A stretch of 64,000 nucleotides of DNA, taken from NCBI RefSeq assembly GCF_003208435.1, contig NZ_QKMF01000001.1, forward strand, positions 186,001 through 250,000. Reading direction: 5' to 3'. This document shows, one piece after another, positions 61,501-64,000 of the stretch; position 1 is the stretch's first letter; each line of letters starts with the position of its first letter. A program made the translations under genes and the position numbers. The notes below the pieces were generated by a model. It was not told the origin of the DNA. It worked only from the letters and a program-made list of their open reading frames with translations, and searched no databases. The DNA is from Pelagimonas varians (GTDB lineage: Bacteria; Pseudomonadota; Alphaproteobacteria; Rhodobacterales; Rhodobacteraceae).

Positions 61501-62507
61501 TGCGGCCTTTCACACCGGCTATGCCAGTGATGCCAATCTTTATGGATTTACCCTTGATGGGAGGGGATGAGATCGCACATGCGCCGCATTTGGCCTTGGC
61601 TGCCGAACCCTGGACGGGCGCAGTTGCGGTCTATGACTCTGCGACGGATGCGGACTACTCCTTGGTTGATACCATTTCTGCGCAATCGGCTGTCGGGATC
61701 ACTGAAACGTCCTTTCCAGCGGCTCAGGCAGGGTTGATCGACCGGGGTGATGCCCTGCAAGTTCAACTTCTGTCAGGGGCACTACAATCCGTCAGCGACG
61801 AAGCATTGCTTTCCGGCGCGAATTTGATGGCAATTGGTGATGGCACCTCCGGAAATTGGGAACTGTTTCAGTTTCGCGATGCCCAACTGTTGTCAGAAGA
61901 TCGTTGGCTCGTTTCGCACAGGCTACGCGGTCAGGCTGGCAGCGATGGCATAATGCCAGCAGTGTGGCCGGCTGGATCATTGGTTGTGCTTCTGGATGGG
62001 GCCCCCTCGCAGATCCCGCTCAGTGCTGCGCAGCGTCGGATCGAACGACACTACCGGATTGGCCAGGCAAACAGGTCTTATGATGATGCTGTCTTTGTAC
62101 ATCAGGTGCAGGCTTTTGAGGGCAATGGTCTTCGCCCTTACCGTCCGGCGCATTTGAAAACGACTGTTTTGGTGGGAGAAATGAACGCGTCAGATTCCGA
62201 CGCAGCAGCGAGCATGCCAACTTTGATGGCAGACTTGATGATCTCTTGGGTGCGGCGCACGCGGATCGACGGCGATGATTGGGAAGGGTTCGAGGTGCCG
62301 CTTGGGGAGGACAAGGAAACTTATATCGTACGGGTTCAGCAAGGCGACACGATTGTCCGAGAAACCCAAACCGCAGTTGCTCAGTGGACCTATAGCGCAT
62401 TGAACCGGTTTTTGGATGGGATCAGTGGGCCCTTTCAGATTGCGGTGGCCCAGGTTTCTGAGCGCTTTGGCCCCGGCCCGTTTGCGGTGATCGATTGTCA
62501 ACCATGA
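58509..62507 (+). CDS. GTA gene 15, megatron / host-contact baseplate protein with TIM-barrel-like domain
   Basis: At 1332 residues this is the largest gene in the window. The N terminus has two Gly/Ala-rich hydrophobic segments ('LLSAAGAALGSSMGGSLLG'). A glycoside-hydrolase-like TIM-barrel segment ('GVSGLDRETADLVP', 'WSEYFGYHPQDGSGDLYFHLDPLWSD', 'FVGIDNYMPLADWRDG', 'KPIWFTELGCAA') lies at about 320-690. Phage tail-fold domains follow ('GRALQSLMLAYGFDAIERDG'), with fibronectin-like C-terminal parts. It forms the tail tip and may bind or cut surface glycans. The ATG at 58509 overlaps no stop but follows g14 by 2 bases. Confidence 0.92.
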   Translation: MATILLSAAGAALGSSMGGSLLGLSMTAVGRFIGASVGRSLDQRLLGQGSDVIETGRIERFRLSGAGEGAPIAQVYGRMRVGGHVIWATEFKEHVKKSGGGGKGGPSQPTVKAFSYSISIAVALCEGEITGVNRVWADGAEVPVKDLNMQVYYGSQDQQPDPTMEAIEGTGLVPAYRGTAYVVMENLQLASFGNRVPQFSFEVTRPELADSEDVPLAVKGVAVVPGTGEYGLATEPVYLTYWKFGLELPIDWIKLPSKRGVVNVNSPSEQPDFNTSLTQLQDELPNCGATSLVVSWFGNDLRCGSCEIKPKIEQKEFDSDDMPWGVSGLDRETADLVPTIDEQVVYGGTPTDKSVVQAIRRMAAQGLKVMYYPFILMDQLEINGLQDPWTGGPDQPRLPWRGRITLSHAPGQSGSPDQTPDADSEVADFFGTASAADFGVVDGTVVYSGPDEWGYRRFILHQAALCALAGDVDAFCIGSEMRGLTQIRGANGFPAVEQLKLLAAECRVLLGTQVKISYAADWSEYFGYHPQDGSGDLYFHLDPLWSDANIDFVGIDNYMPLADWRDGTEHADAHWGTVYDTDYLKSNIEGGEGYDWYYASPAARDSQDRVPIDDGAYDEPWVWRYKDIRNWWGQPHHERRAGVRDNAPTSWQPQSKPIWFTELGCAAINKGANQPNKFLDPKSSESSLPHYSNGLRDETIQRQYLRAMLSHWGNDSNNPVSDIYGGQMLDMDHAFVWAWDARPFPWFPANDTLWSDGPNYRRGHWINGRVSARSLASVVTEICNRAGVGQIDTTGLYGVVRGFVEPNISDGRRALQSLMLAYGFDAIERDGQLVFRMRDGLKAVDIAYEDLAISDEIDGDLSEVRAAEAEMAGRVRLRFVLADADHQVAAEEAVLPDEETHAVAESELALAMTRGEGLQTAERWLAEARVGRDSLRFALPPSKLSLGAGDIVRLPSKSGPTLARIDRVDVMDHQIVDAVRIEPDVYEASDYAEDSVTLRPFTPAMPVMPIFMDLPLMGGDEIAHAPHLALAAEPWTGAVAVYDSATDADYSLVDTISAQSAVGITETSFPAAQAGLIDRGDALQVQLLSGALQSVSDEALLSGANLMAIGDGTSGNWELFQFRDAQLLSEDRWLVSHRLRGQAGSDGIMPAVWPAGSLVVLLDGAPSQIPLSAAQRRIERHYRIGQANRSYDDAVFVHQVQAFEGNGLRPYRPAHLKTTVLVGEMNASDSDAAASMPTLMADLMISWVRRTRIDGDDWEGFEVPLGEDKETYIVRVQQGDTIVRETQTAVAQWTYSALNRFLDGISGPFQIAVAQVSERFGPGPFAVIDCQP

Positions 62508-62800
62508 GACCGGTCTTGCCCGGCGATATCAGCGCAGCGGCGCGGGCTTTGTTGCCCGTTCCGCCTGCACAGCGCAGGCAATTGGCGGCAAGACTGCTGC
62601 GCGAAGCCCATGCGGCTGATTGCTACCGCAAACGGTTCAAGAAGGCGCACGCAATGTGGGGAAATGGAACCCTGATGGCGGCCGCCTTGAAACGGCCAAC
62701 GGGTCGCGAACCGCGTTTGGATGATCAAGAATACCTTGAATGTCAGAGTATTGTATTCAACGCGCTTCAGGTTCGGAACAAATGGAAAAGAACTCCTTGA
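62504..62800 (+). CDS. Small unknown protein encoded directly after the GTA cluster
   Basis: The 98-residue protein starts at an ATG overlapping the g15 stop (ATGA), so it is translated with the GTA genes. It is basic and helical, with 'LPVPPAQRRQLAARLLREAHAADCYRKRFKKAH' in its first half and 'QSIVFNALQVRNKWKRTP' at the end. I recall homologues in this position next to cysE in other roseobacters but know no function. A DNA- or RNA-binding or regulatory role is possible from the charge. Confidence 0.75.
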   Translation: MRPVLPGDISAAARALLPVPPAQRRQLAARLLREAHAADCYRKRFKKAHAMWGNGTLMAAALKRPTGREPRLDDQEYLECQSIVFNALQVRNKWKRTP

Positions 62801-62927
62801 GACTTGAATACTTCCTTCAAGTGCCAATACTTTCAGGTATTTTTAACTGTGACAGGAGCCATCACAGAATTGCGTTTCGCAAAATGTGTACTATCTGTTA
62901 GTCTGGATTGGTCAAAGGAGATCACTG

Positions 62928-63737
62928 ATGGCAGAGAGACGCGCAAAACTGGCGGAAATCGATCCCGTCTGGGCTCGCATCATGCGCGAGGCCGAAGAAG
63001 CCGTTGTGGATGAACCGCTGTTGGGCGGTTTGATTCACTATTCGGTTCTGCATCACCCGACGTTGGAACGGGCGCTGAGCTACCGCGTGTCGTTGAAACT
63101 GGCCAATGCAGAAATGTCCGAGCAAATCGTTCGTGAAATCTGCGACGAGGCTTATGGCAATGAACCGGATCTGGCGATGGCAGCGCGTGCTGATATCACC
63201 GCCACCTTTGAACGCGATCCAGCCTGCCTTCGCTTTTTACAGCCTTTGTTGTTTTTCAAAGGGTTCCAAGCGATCCAAGCCCACCGCATTGCAAATTGGT
63301 TGTGGAAACAGGGGCGCAAAGACCTGTCCTACTTCTTTCAGATGCGTTGCTCCGAAGTGTTCGGCATCGACATCCATCCGGCAGCCACAATCGGCCGGGG
63401 CATTATGATCGACCACGCCCATTCCATCGTAATCGGTGAAACTGCGGTTGTGGGCGACAATGTATCGATGTTGCACTCCGTGACTTTGGGCGGCACCGGC
63501 AAAGAAGAAGAGGACCGGCATCCAAAAATTGGCAACGGTGTTCTGATAGGCGCGGGCGCAAAGGTTTTGGGCAATATTCGTGTTGGCCATTGCTCGCGGA
63601 TTGCTGCAGGTTCGGTTGTGCTTGAAGAAGTACCGCCCTGCACAACAGTTGCGGGCGTTCCGGCGCGGATTGTTGGCAAAGCAGGCTGCGATCAGCCGTC
63701 AGTTGAAATGGATCAGCTGTTGCACGGCAAAGCCTGA
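62928..63737 (+). CDS. cysE: Serine O-acetyltransferase
   Basis: CysE makes O-acetylserine from serine and acetyl-CoA for cysteine synthesis. The 269-residue protein has an N-terminal helical domain and a left-handed beta-helix of hexapeptide repeats ('GIDIHPAATIGRGIMIDHAHSIVIGETAVVGDNV'; active-site Asp-His in 'MIDHAHS'). It ends with the C-terminal tail that can bind cysteine synthase ('MDQLLHGKA'). AAGGAG precedes the ATG at 62928. The 127-base leader holds small hairpins (ACTTGAA/TTCAAGT at 62802-62822). Its adjacency to the GTA cluster is conserved in Rhodobacterales as I recall. Confidence 0.95.
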   Translation: MAERRAKLAEIDPVWARIMREAEEAVVDEPLLGGLIHYSVLHHPTLERALSYRVSLKLANAEMSEQIVREICDEAYGNEPDLAMAARADITATFERDPACLRFLQPLLFFKGFQAIQAHRIANWLWKQGRKDLSYFFQMRCSEVFGIDIHPAATIGRGIMIDHAHSIVIGETAVVGDNVSMLHSVTLGGTGKEEEDRHPKIGNGVLIGAGAKVLGNIRVGHCSRIAAGSVVLEEVPPCTTVAGVPARIVGKAGCDQPSVEMDQLLHGKA

Positions 63738-63756
63738 TAAGTCTCAATGAGCGACA

Positions 63757-63785
63757 AAAAGGCCGGTCTGATTGACCGGCCTTTG
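63757..63785. terminator. Bidirectional terminator between cysE and the E2 gene
   Basis: AAAGGCCGGTC (63758-63768) and GACCGGCCTTT (63774-63784) form an 11-bp perfect stem with a TGATT loop and A/T flanks. It separates the convergent cysE and dehydrogenase-complex transcripts. Confidence 0.88.
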
Positions 63786-63805
63786 GTGTTAGAAAATGGA
63801 TAGGT

Positions 63806-64000
63806 TTAGGCCAACATAACCATCGGGTTCTCTAGGTTCTCCACGATGGCTTGCAAAAGTTGTGCGCCAAGCGCGCCGTCAATCACGCGGTGATCAACAC
63901 TGAGGGTGACAGACATTACGGTGGCCACGGCCAATGCACCTTCGCTGTTCACTACCGGTTTTTTAACCCCTGCGCCGACAGCCAAAATGGCACCATGCGG
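63806..64000 (-). CDS. pdhC: Pyruvate dehydrogenase complex E2 (dihydrolipoyl acetyltransferase), C-terminal end
   Basis: Only the last 64 residues are in the window; the gene continues past the right edge. They contain the E2 catalytic motif 'LSVDHRVIDGALGAQLLQ' (His and Asp of the acyltransferase site) and end 'ENPMVMLA'. 'GVKKPVV' and 'TVMSVTLSVDHRVIDG' match the pyruvate dehydrogenase E2 branch better than the 2-oxoglutarate branch, which is a judgement from few residues. Confidence 0.85.
   Translation of the reverse strand, partial: PHGAILAVGAGVKKPVVNSEGALAVATVMSVTLSVDHRVIDGALGAQLLQAIVENLENPMVMLA

Noticed and set aside
48374-62507. Interpretation as an active prophage
   Set aside because: No integrase, repressor, replication or lysis genes are present, no attachment repeats were seen, and the gene set and order are those of an RcGTA-type gene transfer agent.

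Overview
The window is a chromosomal segment of a Rhodobacterales (roseobacter-type) alphaproteobacterium. The main evidence is a full set of RcGTA-type gene transfer agent structural genes followed by cysE, the lptF-lptG-lptD-surA-pdxA-rsmA order, an rplI with an acidic tail, a DUF4167 gene behind prfA-prmC, and a palindrome matching the 'Iron-Rhodo-box' I recall from Rhodobacterales. GC content is moderately high and fairly even. I see no rRNA, tRNA, CRISPR array, insertion sequence or integrase. No intergenic gap exceeds 300 bases.

Layout. 1-2.0 kb: two exported proteins of unknown role on the minus strand, one with a DUF4384 domain. 2.1-12.7 kb: a carbohydrate module that reads best as non-phosphorylative L-fucose catabolism. 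It has an ABC importer (binding protein, two permeases, ATPase), a mutarotase-like protein, two enolase-superfamily dehydratases, an SDR dehydrogenase and a fumarylacetoacetase-type hydrolase on the minus strand. An IclR regulator and an aldo/keto reductase run divergently. The inferred route is L-fucose to fuconolactone/fuconate, 2-keto-3-deoxy-fuconate, the 2,4-diketo acid, then pyruvate and lactate; no lactonase gene is present.

12.9-33 kb: housekeeping genes with small unknowns between them. These are trigger factor, a cytosolic PAS chemoreceptor-like protein, a glycine-zipper lipoprotein, a degenerate ImmA/IrrE-like protein, rpsF-rpsR-rplI, a periplasmic YceI facing a cytochrome b561-YceI fusion, fabD-fabG-acpP, an orphan iron-binding protein under a probable iron operator, mazG, two tandem M20D amidohydrolases plus an agmatinase-type hydrolase, DUF1499, prfA, prmC and DUF4167. 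32.2-48.1 kb: the LPS-export and outer-membrane biogenesis operon, pepA-holC divergent from it, a membrane aspartic protease, MarC, an ABC-F protein, ndk, a TfoX C-terminal protein, a PEP-mutase-like enzyme and a PLP aminotransferase.

48.37-62.8 kb: the gene transfer agent cluster (g1, g2 terminase, g3 portal, g3.5, g4 protease, g5 capsid, g6-g9 connector and tail tube, g10, g10.1, g11 tape measure, g12-g15 baseplate), tightly packed and mostly overlapping. Two clear gaps, before the portal gene and after the capsid gene, both hold strong RNA hairpins. A small unknown gene, cysE and the 3' end of a pyruvate dehydrogenase E2 gene close the window. The observations I rate highest are the structured gap after the capsid gene, the gene transfer agent cluster and its upstream palindrome, the tandem iron operator, the ImmA-like protein that has lost its catalytic motif, the b561-YceI fusion, and several intergenic palindromic elements. 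I did not find a clearly new multi-gene system.
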